NCBI GenBank assembly: GCA_023653785.1 | Contig: JAMKCH010012638.1 | Span: forward strand, 20,687-84,686 | Length of the DNA stretch: 64,000 nt | Direction of reading: 5' to 3' | Origin: Ophioderma brevispina | Taxonomy: Eukaryota > Echinodermata > Ophiuroidea > Amphilepidida > Ophiodermatidae | In this document: positions 10,550 through 24,300 of the stretch, one piece after another | How positions within the stretch are numbered: position 1 is the stretch's first letter | Layout of the letters: every line of letters starts with the position of its first letter | Notes under the pieces: generated by a model | The model's database searches: none | What the model was told of the DNA's origin: nothing | The model's input: only the letters and a program-made list of their open reading frames with translations | Made by a program: the position numbers and the translations under genes

Positions 10550-13500
10550 AAAAAAAGTGCTCCTATTTTCGAATACCCCCGCTCTCGGTACAACAAAACA
10601 CAACCAGCTTTAATTTGGAATGAAAATCTATGAGATTTAAGAATATGGTAGTTGTGTTCTTCAGGATAATGGTAATCCTTAGAAACGACCGAAACACAAT
10701 GTGGTGGCGTCTTTTAGACAATTGCCCCGAACTTCAACCAATTCGTATTGAGGCCATGCACATTGTTTTTTCCTCAAAAGGATTCTCAATCTGTCTGGGC
10801 ATCTGTTGTTATCGGCCACGAAAATATGGGGCTGTGCTTGCGTCTTCTACCGTACCGCGTAGAGATGAACATGGAATCTCTTGATTGTCTTGAACAACTA
10901 TTACTTAATGTTCATCCTGAACATTATGCTAGTACATTGTTAATGGGCGATTTTAATGCTGATCAGTCTTTGTCAAATTTGAGTAACAAATATGTTATCC
11001 TCCTTGGCTGAGATTACCGATTCCTTTGCCTTATCAACTTGTAATGATGTAACTCGCAACAATCCCGTACCATCCTTGATCTTGTCTATACCACACCGGT
11101 CCATATAACATTGATAACATTGTTATATCATATTTTTTTTTTACCGAAAAATTAGCCCTCGTCCATATCATTATATGGTTCATTCCACACAAATGTCCAA
11201 ACCAACATGTGACCATCCCCCGCCGTACGATCTATAGTATACGCAAAAGAGCTGACCCCAAGAAAACTCAAGAACTTATTCTGCTACAAACTGGGATAAT
11301 GTTTCATGACAACGTATTGATGCGACAATGGAACGGCTTTGTTGATAACATCTTTGGCTGTGTGGACGAATCGATCCCCAGCACCACAAAGCATTCCAAA
11401 CCAAACCTTGAATTTACTCTTGAAATTAAAAAAATAATTACAAAGAAACGCCAGGCTTTTAAGAATCCAAAGACCACTCCAATCGAATACCTCTGGGATA
11501 AATACCAAAAAAATTCCGAAATGCCTGTCAATATGCCTCTCATTCAAAAAAGCCTACATTGATCATTGGCAAATATGATGACAAAATGACATTGAAAAGT
11601 TTTTGGAGTTTTGTCAAATCTTCCCGCTCACAACCAGAAAATCCTCTCCGTCATTGGTCAACATAAAACCATGTAACTGATTCATCAAAACTTGCGCAAA
11701 GGGTTTTAATGACCTGTTTTAGTGTTTTTACTCATACAGATGGCAAGTGGACATTACTCCCCAGAAGTTAGATTTCCAAACTGTCTGATTTCAGTGTGGA
11801 CGACTGATATGTGCTAAGAGAATAAGGATTTGTCTCCCCGACAAAGCGGTTGGAACCGGACAATATATCGGGGTCTTATGTTTAAAATTTAGGTGTGGAC
11901 TATATCTTCAACTTGTCGCTGTCTTCTGTAAGCTACCGACTGGTTGGAAAATAGCCCACTATAGTTCCATATATAGAAAGGGCAACCGTTCTTTGTTAAC
12001 TAATTTACAGACCAATGCAATGTCTACACTCATCTATTGTTTTGTGAAAATGCTTGAAGCCCTGGTTTGTTATGAACTTAGATCTCATCTTCATGCTAAT
12101 GGCCTGCTTTTTTGAAAATCATCATGGTTTTTACACCTGGAAAATCATGTGGCCAAAGCTCTATGTGAGGCACAACTGAATGCTGTTGCAGCCCTTGATC
12201 ACGTTCAAAATCCAACTGCACAGTATTGATCTGATTTCAGTGGACTACAGTCGGGCATTTGAATTTCAATTTCTCATCATGTTCTCATCACTAATTAAAA
12301 AACAACCTATGGTCTCTGTGGTGACTGCTAAATTGGATACTTCTTTCTGACCCTGTCGACAGACTACGTGTTTATGTTTGCGTGGTTCCAGCTCAGAGTG
12401 GATAATGTTTTATCAGGAGTCCCTCAAGGATCGGTGCGGGGGTGTGCCACTCTTGTTCAACATTTATGTTCACGATCTCAATCTTCCTATGCTTCGTCTA
12501 TCTAACCAATATGCTGACGACACTTTCTCATCTTCAAGAAGTCAAGTGTTAGTATCTGATTCTGTCGTGCTTCAATCCGATCATTGAATAAATTAAATTG
12601 GATGTCAGACAATAATGCTCTTAAAGTAAACCCTCTAAAGTGTCAAGTTATGTTTTCATTACCACGGCGCAAAGTCAAGCTATTTCTTCTTACTATGAAC
12701 ATAATACCAACTCGTAACAACTGACATTCTTCGCCTTTTAGGCGTGATCGTTGCTAGTGATTTGACCTGGAAAATTGTCATGTAAATGCAGTTGTCAAAA
12801 GGTGCAATAAGTTACTGGGTTTTATTTAGGGTGGTTGCTGGGAAAAATAATCCAGCTTTTCGTCCGAAGCCCTCTACTAGCCTTATATGCCAGTTATGGA
12901 CGACTGTGCACCTTGTGAATGTGTACCGTAAATGCAATATTGAGAACTGGAGCAAATTCAGCATAGGGCTGCTCGGCTGATTTTAGATCAACGCAGGGGG
13001 GGAACAGTCCTTATGATGACCGATTGGTGTAGTCTTAATTTTTCTAAGCTGAAGTTTAGAAGGGATGTTCGTGTCTATAAAAAACTATTCTTTTTCATTT
13101 TTCCAGATGGAGTGTCAATAGAGACACACGAAATATCTTACTTTCAAACAAGATTCACTCCAAAAACCGATGCCTGTACAAAATAGCCGATTTGTCAGCT
13201 TCCCGGTTATCTTGGTTAACGCTCCTCGTCTCATTGAATCTCACTCATGACTTGCAGTATATTTCTTTTAAAACTCTTCTAAGGGAACATTTAAGAAAAT
13301 CAAGGTTTTGTTTTTATCAATACACTCACATACACTCATTTACCACCTCACTTGCATGCACTGTACATTTACTTTCACACGGCATTGTGACAACATACAC
13401 ATAACAAAGATAATCTCCGACATACACACCCATGTGCACACTACACACACAAAAAAACCCACATATACACATCCACACCCCACATACTCACAACTCACTC

Positions 13501-13860
13501 ACATTCATGTACATTTTTAGCATATTTTTAATTTTGTACTATATCGACCATCACTTTGGGTCTTAATTAATTTGTTTTTGCATAGTTTAGTTTGAATTTT
13601 TGGAACTTGTGCCCTATTTTTGATGTGGTGCAATTATTTGGATGTATGAATTTCCGATGTTTTCTTGGGATCATTCTGAGTTAAAAAGGGAGTGCTGGCA
13701 CCTTTGGACAGTAAGCTTTTTGGCTTCTCAGCACTCCCTGGCAGCTCATAAGGTTCATTTTTTATTTCTATATTTTTTTTTTTCATTCCTGATAAATCTT
13801 TGTATTGTTTTTATTGCTGTGTCTGCCAAAGAAATAAAAAATAAAAAATAAATAAATATT
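10550..13860 (+). mobile_element. decayed non-LTR retrotransposon (CR1/Jockey group)
   Basis: Successive frame-shifted pieces follow the usual order. An apurinic-type endonuclease motif LLMGDFNAD is at about 10940. RT approach residues PDKAVG and GPDNIS are at 11838-11875, and WKIAHYSSIYRKGN at 11945-11990. VDYSRAF is near 12240, then a GVPLLFNIYVHDL block at 12440, and the RT catalytic box NQYADDT at 12508. The C-terminal region (SDLTW, KRCNKLLGF, AARLILDQRRG) runs to about 13080. A 3' tail with a hairpin (13687-13739) and an AATAAA-rich end (13826-13858) closes it. Endonuclease and RT act in target-primed reverse transcription. Stops and shifts throughout show it is dead. Clade is a guess from motif style. 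Confidence 0.8.
13687..13739 (+). repeat. hairpin in LINE 3' region
   Basis: agggagtgctg (13687-13697) and cagcactccct (13729-13739) are perfect complements with a loop of about 31 bases. Stem-loops near the 3' end are common recognition structures for LINE reverse transcriptases, so this may be the template signal of this element. Confidence 0.6.
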
Positions 13861-15455
13861 TGGTGGCAGGATGATTTCTAAAGGCCGAACATGCATTTTG
13901 GGCTGCGATGAAGCGAAATTATTTTTTTTTTTTTATTTTTTTAAAGTACAATATTACAATCTTGGTTAAGGTATCCTTTTTGGTTATTGGATATGGGTTT
14001 TTATACGTTGCATAAAGGGCTCAGGTAATACTCGCTTGGTGACAATGTGTAAAAAAGATGTTTATTTTTAAAAAACACTTAAAAAAAAAAAAAAAGGCTA
14101 AAATTCTAGACCATTATAATATTTGTATAAACAGAAATCTATAATATAGCATGTCAGAGAATTGATATTAAATTGTATCATATTAACAATTTGTTTTGCT
14201 AAAAATGAATAAATCTTGATTTTCTTTCTTAAGTTTTAAGTTCAAAACGTGATTTTTTACCCCAAAACCACCCCTGCACCAAAGTTTTGAACCACAACCT
14301 CATTTTTTTAAATAATTATTACATTTCTTTCGAATCGAAGTGGTTGCATTTTGTTATACCGAGGGGAGGCCGGGGTTGTCGACAATTTTGGCAGTCCAAA
14401 CGTCCACTACTACAGATCGACCTTTTTTATGATTTCATGATTGCAAAACTCGTGTCCGTGTTAGAATAAAAACCTAAATTCCAATTTCTTTCTTTTCAGG
14501 GCAGATTGCTTTCGGTTCTTCTTCTTAAAACTTAGAGGATTGCCGCTGAAAAATAGACCAACCGAGAAGAATTGTCTCTGCTTTGGGAAAGAATCCGGGA
14601 ATGGTGCTGTTATTAACACACTTGTATTTTTAGTAGAGTTAGTAGGACGTCAGAATTTTTGAATTTGTTCAAGAAATTTACCTTTTATGCTTGACTAGTT
14701 TTTTTCAAAACTATAAGATATCCACCTAACAATACTGAGAGGAAGGGTAGTAAAAACGACATTCTCGCTATATGAAATTTTATTCCAATCATACTTGAAG
14801 AGGAAAAATAGTTTAGAAACCCTTTATCAAGTATTGACTTAACGAGGTAGAACCTTTGTAAGTGCCTTTATAATCCAAATAGCTGTTTCCACATCATTCA
14901 CCTGTTTAAAATCTATTAAGTTGTGAAGACGCATCCGTTATAATGGAGGCAGGGTAAATTGCCTATTTGGACCGTAATAATTATTTTTCACATCTTCCGT
15001 GGCAACGGCATATGATGCCATACATGTGGATGCGTGTCTTAGTATAAGTCGTGTAAACTTAACGAGCAATTTGGTGTTTTGTTACAAAGAACCTCACCCA
15101 CTGTTTGCAATATCAATTTTGACATTATTGAGGAGAATTTTCGTTATTAAGCAACCCCATGTTGAATTGGGGGGTTGATGGTGTATCTTCCTATTTGTAT
15201 ATGTCAAAAATTTGGACGATTCAAGCCGCCAGAGTGGTAAAGGTATTCCTTTACCGTCATTGTCGCAAGATCAAAAGCCTGCGAATGATCCGTCCGGGAA
15301 AAGAAAATACAGAATGCACATAAAAATATTTACGTAAATATTTCAGCTAACAAATGAATATTTCGCAAGCCGATTTGTCAAGTAGCAGACAATTATGACG
15401 CATTACTGTTTAGGAACCTTCTCCCCTTGCATTACTTGCCCGCGTATGATACGTA
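13861..15455. other. AT-rich DNA, no gene recognised
   Basis: Contains T- and A-runs (13920-13950 and 14080-14095). It precedes the GPCR pseudogene and could hold its decayed 5' region, but nothing supports that directly. Confidence 0.4.
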
Positions 15456-18400
15456 ATGAAGGTCGTTTCATTACGTATCCTTTTCTTCGTCTTCTCCGGT
15501 TTTATTTTAAAAACTGCCACCAGTTGCCCGTGCATCTGGGCTACGAAAGTGGCGAGCAGTTGTCAAAACGCCAGTCTGTCCGTCAGTAACGCTTCTTGGA
15601 TATACTATTCCCACATGGAACGGCTATCTTTCTCTTCAGACTGGTTTTAAATGAGTAGAACCATGTGCATTTTAGACCGGACTAGATTTCCTTTAAGAGA
15701 ATTTAACATCTGGATAGAAATCGTATCTCAGTTCTGCAAGTTGGTATCTTTAATAATCTTAGCCACTTGAAACTCTTGCGTTGCTTCATCACAACCAACT
15801 GGTGACGCTTTCTGCGGACGTGTTTCTTGGGCTTTCCGATATGATTGTATATTTAGATCAACCCACTGACAACATTTGCTGCGGGGACATTTCATGGGTT
15901 AGATCAATTAAACGAGCTCCATCTCGACGGGAATACCCTAACTTCATTGCCGGTTGGTCCTTCGACTATTCCTGAGCTGTTGGCCGAGATACTTTCTCTC
16001 ACGGTATGACTTAACAACGTTTACCCGTATCAGCATTTTCCGCATCTTACTTGGTTGAGGTATTTATATCTTCATCGTAATGCGCTTATCGCATTTGGGA
16101 AGGGCGCCTTTGATGGTCTGGTGCGGCTTTGGATGCTACCCTTGAGAAAACAAACTGGCATCGTTGTCTGTGGGCGTCTTTGCTGGGAATTGGCAGGTTA
16201 TGGGCGCTTAAACTCGTACAACAATTGGGGGGAACATCATGCCTTTGGGTATCTTTGATGATACGACACGTTCGAATGGGTAACGTTTAATGACAATAAA
16301 CGAGCTTCATTGCCGGCCTGTTGGATATTCGAAGGCATGACTCGTTTGGAATGGATAATACTGTTTGACCATCAGGTGGCGGTTCTTGAGTAGGATTGTT
16401 ATGCAATGAATGGTAAACCTAGAGGACTTTCGCTTTAATAACAACCAGATAACCCAATTGCCGCCAAGAGCGTTTGCTGGCTGACTAAGTTGCAAGATCT
16501 ATCCTCCAAGAGCCATATGGCTCAGCGCACTGCCAATGATGGATTTATTGGATTATTCGAATGAGTGTAACTTTTTCTTTTCTTCGAGATACAATTTCAG
16601 CTGCTTTACCAAACGTATATTCAACATAATGCAATTTTCCTGACTTCTTATATCTTTGGTAACAATTTATTGGTATCCTTTTGCCTGTATGGAATATTTG
16701 ACTGCGCTGACTAACTCACACGACACTTTCACTAGAAAATATCTGTCTCGGATGTGCCCCGATTGCTGTCCCTTAAAACAACCTGCATGTCATGTATTCC
16801 TTAGACATTGGAGTAATAACGTAAATAAACCTGGGATGGATTTTCTTTGCCACCGCATATGAAATTTCTCAATATGTCCAACACAACTTTTTTCATTTGT
16901 GTCCTCAATAAGAAATATGAACCAATCACGATTCTTATTTACAGATACTTGACATAAGTAGTAATAATATTAGATTTGAAATTTCTCTGCATTCGAGTTC
17001 TTTTGGGACTTGTCTTTGTTGTACTGAAACAACTTATTAATTACTGAACTACCATGGTAGTTTTAGAAGGAGTTTAGCGTGGTTGAAAGCTCTCATTTAG
17101 AAAATATTGGATAAGTGCCATAAAACCCCGATCGTTTGATGGTCTTAGTAGCCTCGAAGTTTCTTTCACTGGCTAACAACCGGCTGGCTAACCTAATCCA
17201 TATACTTTTCCTCCTCTGGCTTGGTTGTTCTTAAAAGCCTCGACATCCACAAATAAAATCCAGAGGTTACAAATCGGTATTTTGACGTTTGCCCACAGCT
17301 GAAATATATCAATTAACGCAAATCTCCTCCAATCATAGATAGCGAACCTTTCTCACATTACGTAGAACTCCTGGATTTACGATTTAACCCTCTATTGTTA
17401 TCACAAATTCATCATTTTCTGCACTGGACCACTCGACACTGTAATTAGTAGAACAGAGTGCAACCTGCTGTTTTGCTAACCATCAAACTGCATTCCCTAC
17501 ACTCCTAACCAGTTTTATTTTGACCATTTAACGGATGTTTGTGATATTCTACTTTCACAATTCTATGTGGTTCCTGGGAATATTTTGCAATCGTTGTTGG
17601 CAATGGCTTGGGTCTTTTTCCTTCGATGCGTAGATAAGAAATCCAGAAATGTTCCATTCTTGCTAATTTTACATCTATCATTCTCAGATTTTTTGATGGG
17701 CGTGAATATGGTTTTGTTGGCAACGCTGATGTCTAGTACGATTTCAGGGGAGTGACTATCCGTTTCGTGAATATCGTGGCTGAGACCACATCGATACAAG
17801 ATTTGTCTTGGAGTGGCTTGGTGCATTGGATTCACCATCAGTGTGTTTCCAGTCCGTACTCTCTGGAACTATTTCCGGTGTTTTCGAAGTTTCCGAAGTC
17901 TCTGTCGGTATCCCACTGGTTAAGAGACCCGTGGTTATGTTCGAAGCTGAGTGTTTGAAAAATTTTTTAATTAAAAACAACGTCGAAATTGATATATGGA
18001 ACAATATATTTAATTAAATGATATTGGTACTGTCTTGCAGATAAATAACTGACTTCCACCTTCGTATAAATGAGCAGTCTACACTTTCCGAATATTTGAC
18101 TTCTCATGTTACCGGCCATCAGTTGGGCGACTTTTCTCGATAATTATTTTTATCGGCTTAAATATAACTTGTTTTATTCTAGTTGCAATCCTATCCGTTC
18201 TAATTTTAAAGCTGCAAAAGAAACTGCGAAAAAAGCCGACGAGACCAAGAATGAAAAAGAGGAAATACGCATTGCTTTAAGATGTCGGCCATCGTGTTTA
18301 CCGATTCTTGTACCCTTGGTTCCCCTTACAATAGTGTGCATTCTGTCAATCCGATGCATTGTCAACTTGTACTGTACTTTATGCTTGGACTGTTGGCTTT

Positions 18401-18490
18401 TGTCATCCCATTATTCGCCATTATCCTTTTTTACACGTTCATAACGCTAATTCAAGAGAGGATAAATAATTACGATTGCAAAACGTAATA
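15456..18490 (+). pseudogene. LRR-containing GPCR pseudogene (LGR/relaxin-receptor-like)
   Basis: The start at 15456 opens a hydrophobic signal-like segment (LRILFFVFSGFIL) followed by CPC and Cys spacing as in an LRR N-cap. Leucine-rich repeats then come at about 70-73-base steps: LDRNRISVLQVGIF (15711), HHNQLVTLSADVF (15784), LDQLNELHLDGNTLTSLP (about 15903), YLYLHRNALIAFGKGAF (16060), FNNNQITQLPPRAF (about 16435) and LDISSNNIRFEI (about 16952). The rhodopsin-type bundle follows: TM1 with GNGLV (about 17600), TM2 SRNVPFLLILHLSFSDFLMG (17643-17702), an ICL3-like AAKETAKKADETKNEKEEI (about 18212), TM6 AIVFTD (18285) and TM7 LLAFVIPL (18390) ending in YTFITLIQERI. TM3-TM5 are not securely readable, and the NPxxY region reads FAIILFYTF. 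Many stops and frameshifts are present and no introns are seen. Such receptors bind relaxin-like or glycoprotein hormones. This copy should be non-functional. Confidence 0.8.
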
Positions 18491-21130
18491 TTTATTTTTC
18501 TGAAAAGAACAGGATTTCTAACGGTCATATATCACCTTCGGACAAGACTTTGCTTGGAATAAGGTGTGACCTTTAATTGGTCGTTGAATTAAGAGTTGGT
18601 CCAAATGAAAAGAAGGGTTATGAAGACGAGCTAAATATATGTTCGTGCGTGTATAATAATGTGAAGTACACAATTGGTTGACAGGGAAACGAGTTTATTT
18701 TGTGACGACCATGCACTCACTACATTGAAGAACCTTAAAAAGTTAAATTCCACATTCCTTCTAAAGTGTATTTTCGGTGACTTAAGCACCCTTCTTTTTA
18801 TTCCTGGTTCAGTATATTTAACTAGAAAAGTTTGTTTCCCTCCCGAAATTTCAGTTTTTGATTCCTATTGCGGTTTTGTGTTATGAGCAAATGACAATGC
18901 TTGTATCACAGCCTTTCCCATAGGCCACTGTGCTGTAATTTTATGGCCTTTTACGGACAGAAAATACAAAATTACTTAAAGGTGCGATCTAATTTGCAGG
19001 TATGATTAGACACACGTGCATTACTAAGGCTAACGGTTCAGATTATATCAAATCTTAACTTTTTTAGGTGCTTGTAGATCACAAATATATATAACAAATT
19101 TGGCTTACAGCGAAAATATGTCAAAAATATAACAAAATCATCTTTGTGGAACGTGTACATATAAGTGGACAGGGATTGTACAGGGGAAAAAATTGAATTG
19201 TTCAAATTGATTTATTGAAAGACGTAGCAATTCATCGGACAACCCCTAAGGTTAAAGAAGCTAAAAAAAAGGTATAGCCTATAATTTTAGTACAATAGAC
19301 ACATAACAGTTCAAAATTCATCCTGGGGTAAACTTTACAGAATGGTCCGATTTTGTTCAAACTGGCTGTAAGTTGTTTGTTTGATTACACTAGATAAGAA
19401 AAAGAAGATTCTTTTGTTTGGCACTTCAATATGGAGTTCGGGCTGTATACCTCTATAGATCCTATCATGGAAGAAAGAGATAAGAAGGAACAAAAACGAC
19501 CCACTTCACGTTTGAACGATCTATCTGCCGCCCCATAATTGCAATTGTTATTCATATTCTCTCAAGTGGACCTTCTGAGGATAATCCTATTCAGATTTTC
19601 TCGCTCGAGAGAATTCTCAGGTCGTGGTTGTTTCTTCATTGCGAATGTAAATACTCAAACATATGGCGGTTCCCATGGAAACCGATCAACACGTGGGTTC
19701 TTGGAACTACCGCTAGGGGTATCAAATTCAAATTAATCAAGTTCTAGTCCCACTGTGGGTACAAATTCAGTTATGATTGTGACTGGTTCAATGATACAAA
19801 TAGGAAAAATTAACCTAAACATATCAGCAAAATAACCCAAGTGTGTACTTTTTCTTGCAGTAGAACAAGTGTCATTTTTCTTGTATATTGGCTATTTTTA
19901 AATGTGTATCTTTTTCATATATTGAAAACATGTCCCGCAATGGGTATAATCTAACTGCAAATTACCTTCAATCTTCAATCAATTTTTATTTGTTTATCAT
20001 AGAATAGGCCTACAGCAAAAACAATATGATAAATAATTATGTAAATAATGCAGTACAGTGAAAAATTGTGCATACAAGTAAAGACGTTTATAATACATTA
20101 TAAGTGGAATTTCAAAAGAGAGTATATAACTGGGATAATACTAGTGGAAAATGTATTTAAAAAAGCACAGTAACCTTTCTTGGATATCATATTACTGCTG
20201 TGCCGTCAGGTGTATATTTTCACTGAAAACTAGTATAATTTCACCAAAGTTGGTCCAATTAGGGGCGGGGTATATTTTAACTGAAAATTGGTTCCGTTAG
20301 GGGTCACTTTCAGAACCCCTGAAACGAGCATGGGTGCCCAACGAAAATCCAAGACGGCCCCCCGGTTCAAATTTAGTCAAACTTTCATCCTTTATTTTCA
20401 CACTGGGCAGTCTTGGTCAGTAAAGCTGAACGCATAACGATGTACATTAACTTCTTATATAACGAAAACAACAAAAAATACACACCGGAGACAGCCGGAA
20501 CATATTGTAATATGCAATATACTTTTACACTTTTACGTGTTCGGACATAGAGTTTTCAAAATATTCTACAGTAGTGATTGCTCGCCAATCATCGATTGCG
20601 GCAGAGGGATTATGATCAAAGGGTGGCTGTTGAATCCCTTTCTTTTGTGCGGGTGAATGGATAAACAGATTAAAATCGGATTGTGGGAGTCGATGTGGTT
20701 CCTTCTTATCTCTTTCTTCCATGATCCTATAGACCCCCTTAATATTTTACATTATAATTTATATGTAACAAAAACATAGCCGATGCAATAAATCACGGAG
20801 AAGTCGGACATGTTTATTTATTGCATATCATTGTTTGTTCTATCCTGTCCTTGTATGTCTGTCGTGTATGTTTTTTGTCCCTATGTGATTATTAATATGT
20901 AAGTTTACTTGAAGAGATCATTGCACCCTTACGCTCTGCGTTTAGCAGTATCTTCATTCATTACTCATGCATTTACATAAATTAGTGTATATACTTTTGT
21001 CACTTATAGTGGTAATAATATGATGCAGGTAGAACCTGAGAAGCGAGCGCTCAGATTCACTTTTATTCTGTCATATTGCCATAGAAAATGCACGCAAGAA
21101 CTCCCTAAATTACCGTTTAAAAATCCCACA
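18491..21130. other. AT-rich DNA with one inverted-repeat pair
   Basis: Apart from the inverted repeat listed at 19465-20724, no domain, repeat array or splice pattern was recognised. Confidence 0.4.
19465..20724. repeat. 27-bp inverted repeat pair, 1.2 kb apart
   Basis: The 27 bases at 19465-19491 (core aagaaagagataagaaggaa) recur as the exact complement at 20698-20724. A shorter partial match (ctatag plus gatc) continues outward on both sides. No transposase is recognised between the arms. It could mark the ends of an old element or a dispersed repeat in opposite orientations. Confidence 0.6.
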
Positions 21131-21133
21131 TTC

Positions 21134-21211
21134 CCAAATCCAGCAGATCGTGTCCGGCCCCCTAGTTTAAGTCGTATTCTTTCGACTTCCTAGCCGAATA
21201 GTATGACAGCT
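21134..21211 (+). repeat. left flanking direct repeat of the minisatellite
   Basis: ccaaatccagcagat, then gtccggcccc, attctttc-actt and gacagct appear here in the same order as at 25300-25376 on the far side of the minisatellite. The two copies are diverged. Confidence 0.6.
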
Positions 21212-21393
21212 TTGGTAAAAGAATAGGGACGGCGGGTCCCAATCGGTCGTCTTATGTATGTGATGGTTCTCGATCATTTCTGAAATGCACACTTTCAGTT
21301 TCGGTTTACATGCTCAACCTGAAAATGTAATTCTGAGTCAGCAATAACAATTAAAACAATGTAAAAAATAATTCCTATTAAACATGGTCATTG

Positions 21394-24300
21394 TCTCATA
21401 CCCCAGGCATGTCCATACCTCCAGGAGAACTCCCATACCTCCAGGACATGTCCCGTACCTCCACTCCAGGACAACTGTCCACATATCCTTCCCCAGTACA
21501 ATGTCCCATACTCCAGACAATGTCCCATAACCCCATGCCAATGTCCCATACCTCCAGGACGACGTCCCATACCTCCAGGACAACGTCCCATATCCCCGGG
21601 ACAATGTCCCATAACCTCCAGGACGATGCCACATACCTCCAGGACAATGTCCCATATCCAGGAACAATGTCCCATACCTCAGGCAATGTCCCATACCCCG
21701 GACCAATGTACCATATACCTCCAAGACAATTTCCCATCCCCAAGACAATGTCCCATAATCCATACCTCCGGGACAATGTCCCATATCCCCAGGACAATGT
21801 TTCATATCCCCAAGACAATTGTCTCCCCATGCCCCACGACATGTCCAATACCCCAGACAATGACCCATAACCCGGACAATGCCATACCCCATGGGGCAAT
21901 GGCCCATAAACCCATGACAAGGCCCATACCCCAGGACCAATGTCCATACTCCAGGCTAATATCCCATACCCCCCAGTGACAGTGTCCCATATCCCCGGGA
22001 CAATGTCCCATACCTCCAGGACAGGTCCCATAACCTCCAGGACAATGTTCCCCATATCCAGGACACTGTCCCATACATCCAGGACCATGTCCCATACCCC
22101 AGGAAATGTCCCCTACCTCCAAGACAATGTCCCATACCTCCAAGACATGTCCCATACCCTCCCGGGACAATGTCCCATATTCCCCAGGACAATGTTTCAC
22201 ATCCCCAGACAATGTCCCATATCCTCACGACAATGTCCAATACCCCCGGACAATGACTCCATACCTCCAGACAATGTCCCATACCTCCATGACATGTCCC
22301 CATATCCCCCGTCAATGTCCCATACCTCCAGGACTACGTCCCATACCCCAGGACAATGTCCCATACCTCAGGAACAATGTCCCATCCCTCCAGGACAACG
22401 TCCCATATCCCCGGCAATGTTCCATACCCCCGGACAATGTCCCATACCTCCAGGAACAATTCCATATTCCAGGACATGTCCCATACTCATGGACCATGTC
22501 CATACCCACAGCACAATTTCCCATACCTCCAAGACAATGTCCCTTACCCTCCAAGACATGTCCCATACCCTCCGGGACAATGTTCCATATCCCAGACAAT
22601 GTTTCATATCCCCAATACCAGGTCCCATATCCCCACGACAATGTCCATACCCCATGACAATGACCCCCTACCCATGCAATGTCCCATACCCCAGGCAGTG
22701 GCCCATAACCCAGGAAATGGCCCTACCCCAGGACAATGTCCATACTCCAGGAAAATTCCCCATACCCCCAGGACACGTCCCATATCCCGCGGGACATGTC
22801 CCATTATACTCCAGGACATGTCCCATAACCTCCAGGACCATCCTGTCCCATATTCCAGACAATGTTCCATACTTCAGGACAATGTTCCCTACCCCAGACA
22901 ATGTCACATACCACCAAGACAAGCCCCGATACCTCCAAGACAATGTCCCCATACTCCGGGCCTGTCCCATATCCCCAGGACCAATGTTTCACATCCCCAA
23001 GACAATTCCCCATATCCCAACAATGGATCCCAATATCCCCAGGACAATGACCCATGCCCCAGGAACAATGTCCCAACCCCAGGCAATTCCCATATCCCGG
23101 ACAATGTCTTATACCCCAAGAATGTCCCATACCCCAGGACATGTCCCACACCCCAGGGCAAGGCCCATACCCCGGACAAAGGCCCATACCCCAGGACATG
23201 TCCCCCATATACTCAGGAGAATATCCAATACCCCAGGACAATGTCCCATTACCCCATAACAATGTTCCATACCCCAGGACACTGTCCCATACCTCCGTAC
23301 AATGTCCCATACCCCCATGACGATGTCCCATACCTCCAGGACGATGTCCCCTACTTCCAGACAATGTCCCATCATCCCCGGACAATGTCCCATCCCCAGG
23401 GCAATGGCCATACCCAGGACCTTTCCCATACCCCAGCCCAATGTCCCATACTCCAGGAGAATATCCCATACCCCAGGACATGTCCCATACCCCAGAACAA
23501 TGTCCTACACCTCCCCAGGACAATGTTCCCCATATCGCCAGGACAATGTCCCATAATTCCAGGACAATGCCATACTTCAGGACAATGTCACATACCCCAG
23601 ACATGTCCCATAACCTCCAGACCCTGTCCCCATACCTCCAATACATGTTGCCATATCCTCCGGACAATGTCCCATATCCCCATGACAATGTTTCATATCC
23701 CCAGACAATGTCCCATATCCTCACGACAGATGTCCAATACCCCAGGCATTACCCATTCCCCAGGACAATGTCCCATACCCCCCAGACACTGTCCCATACC
23801 CCATGACATGTCTTATACCCGGGACAATGTCCCATACCCCATACAATGTCCCATACCCCAGGGCAATGCCCTACCGGACAATAGACCATACCCACCAGGA
23901 CAATGTCCCCCATAACTCCATGGACTAGCCCATAACCCCAGGACAATGTCCCCATACCCCAGAACAATGATTCCATACTCCAGGACACTGTCCCATACCT
24001 CCGGACAAGGTCCCATACCTCCATGACGATGTCCCATACCTCCGGACGATGTCCCCCATCTCCAGGACAAGCCCATATCCCCGGACATGTCCCATACCCC
24101 AGGAAATGTCCCATATCCTCGATGGACATGTCCCTACCTCCAGGACAATTTCACATACCCCGAACATGGCCCCATCCCCCCCCATGACAATGTCCCGTAC
24201 ACGGATAACGTCCCATACCCCAGGACAATTCTCTCTAACGCCTCCAGGCCAATGTCCCATACCTCCAGAACATGTCCATACCCCCAGGAAATGTCCCATA

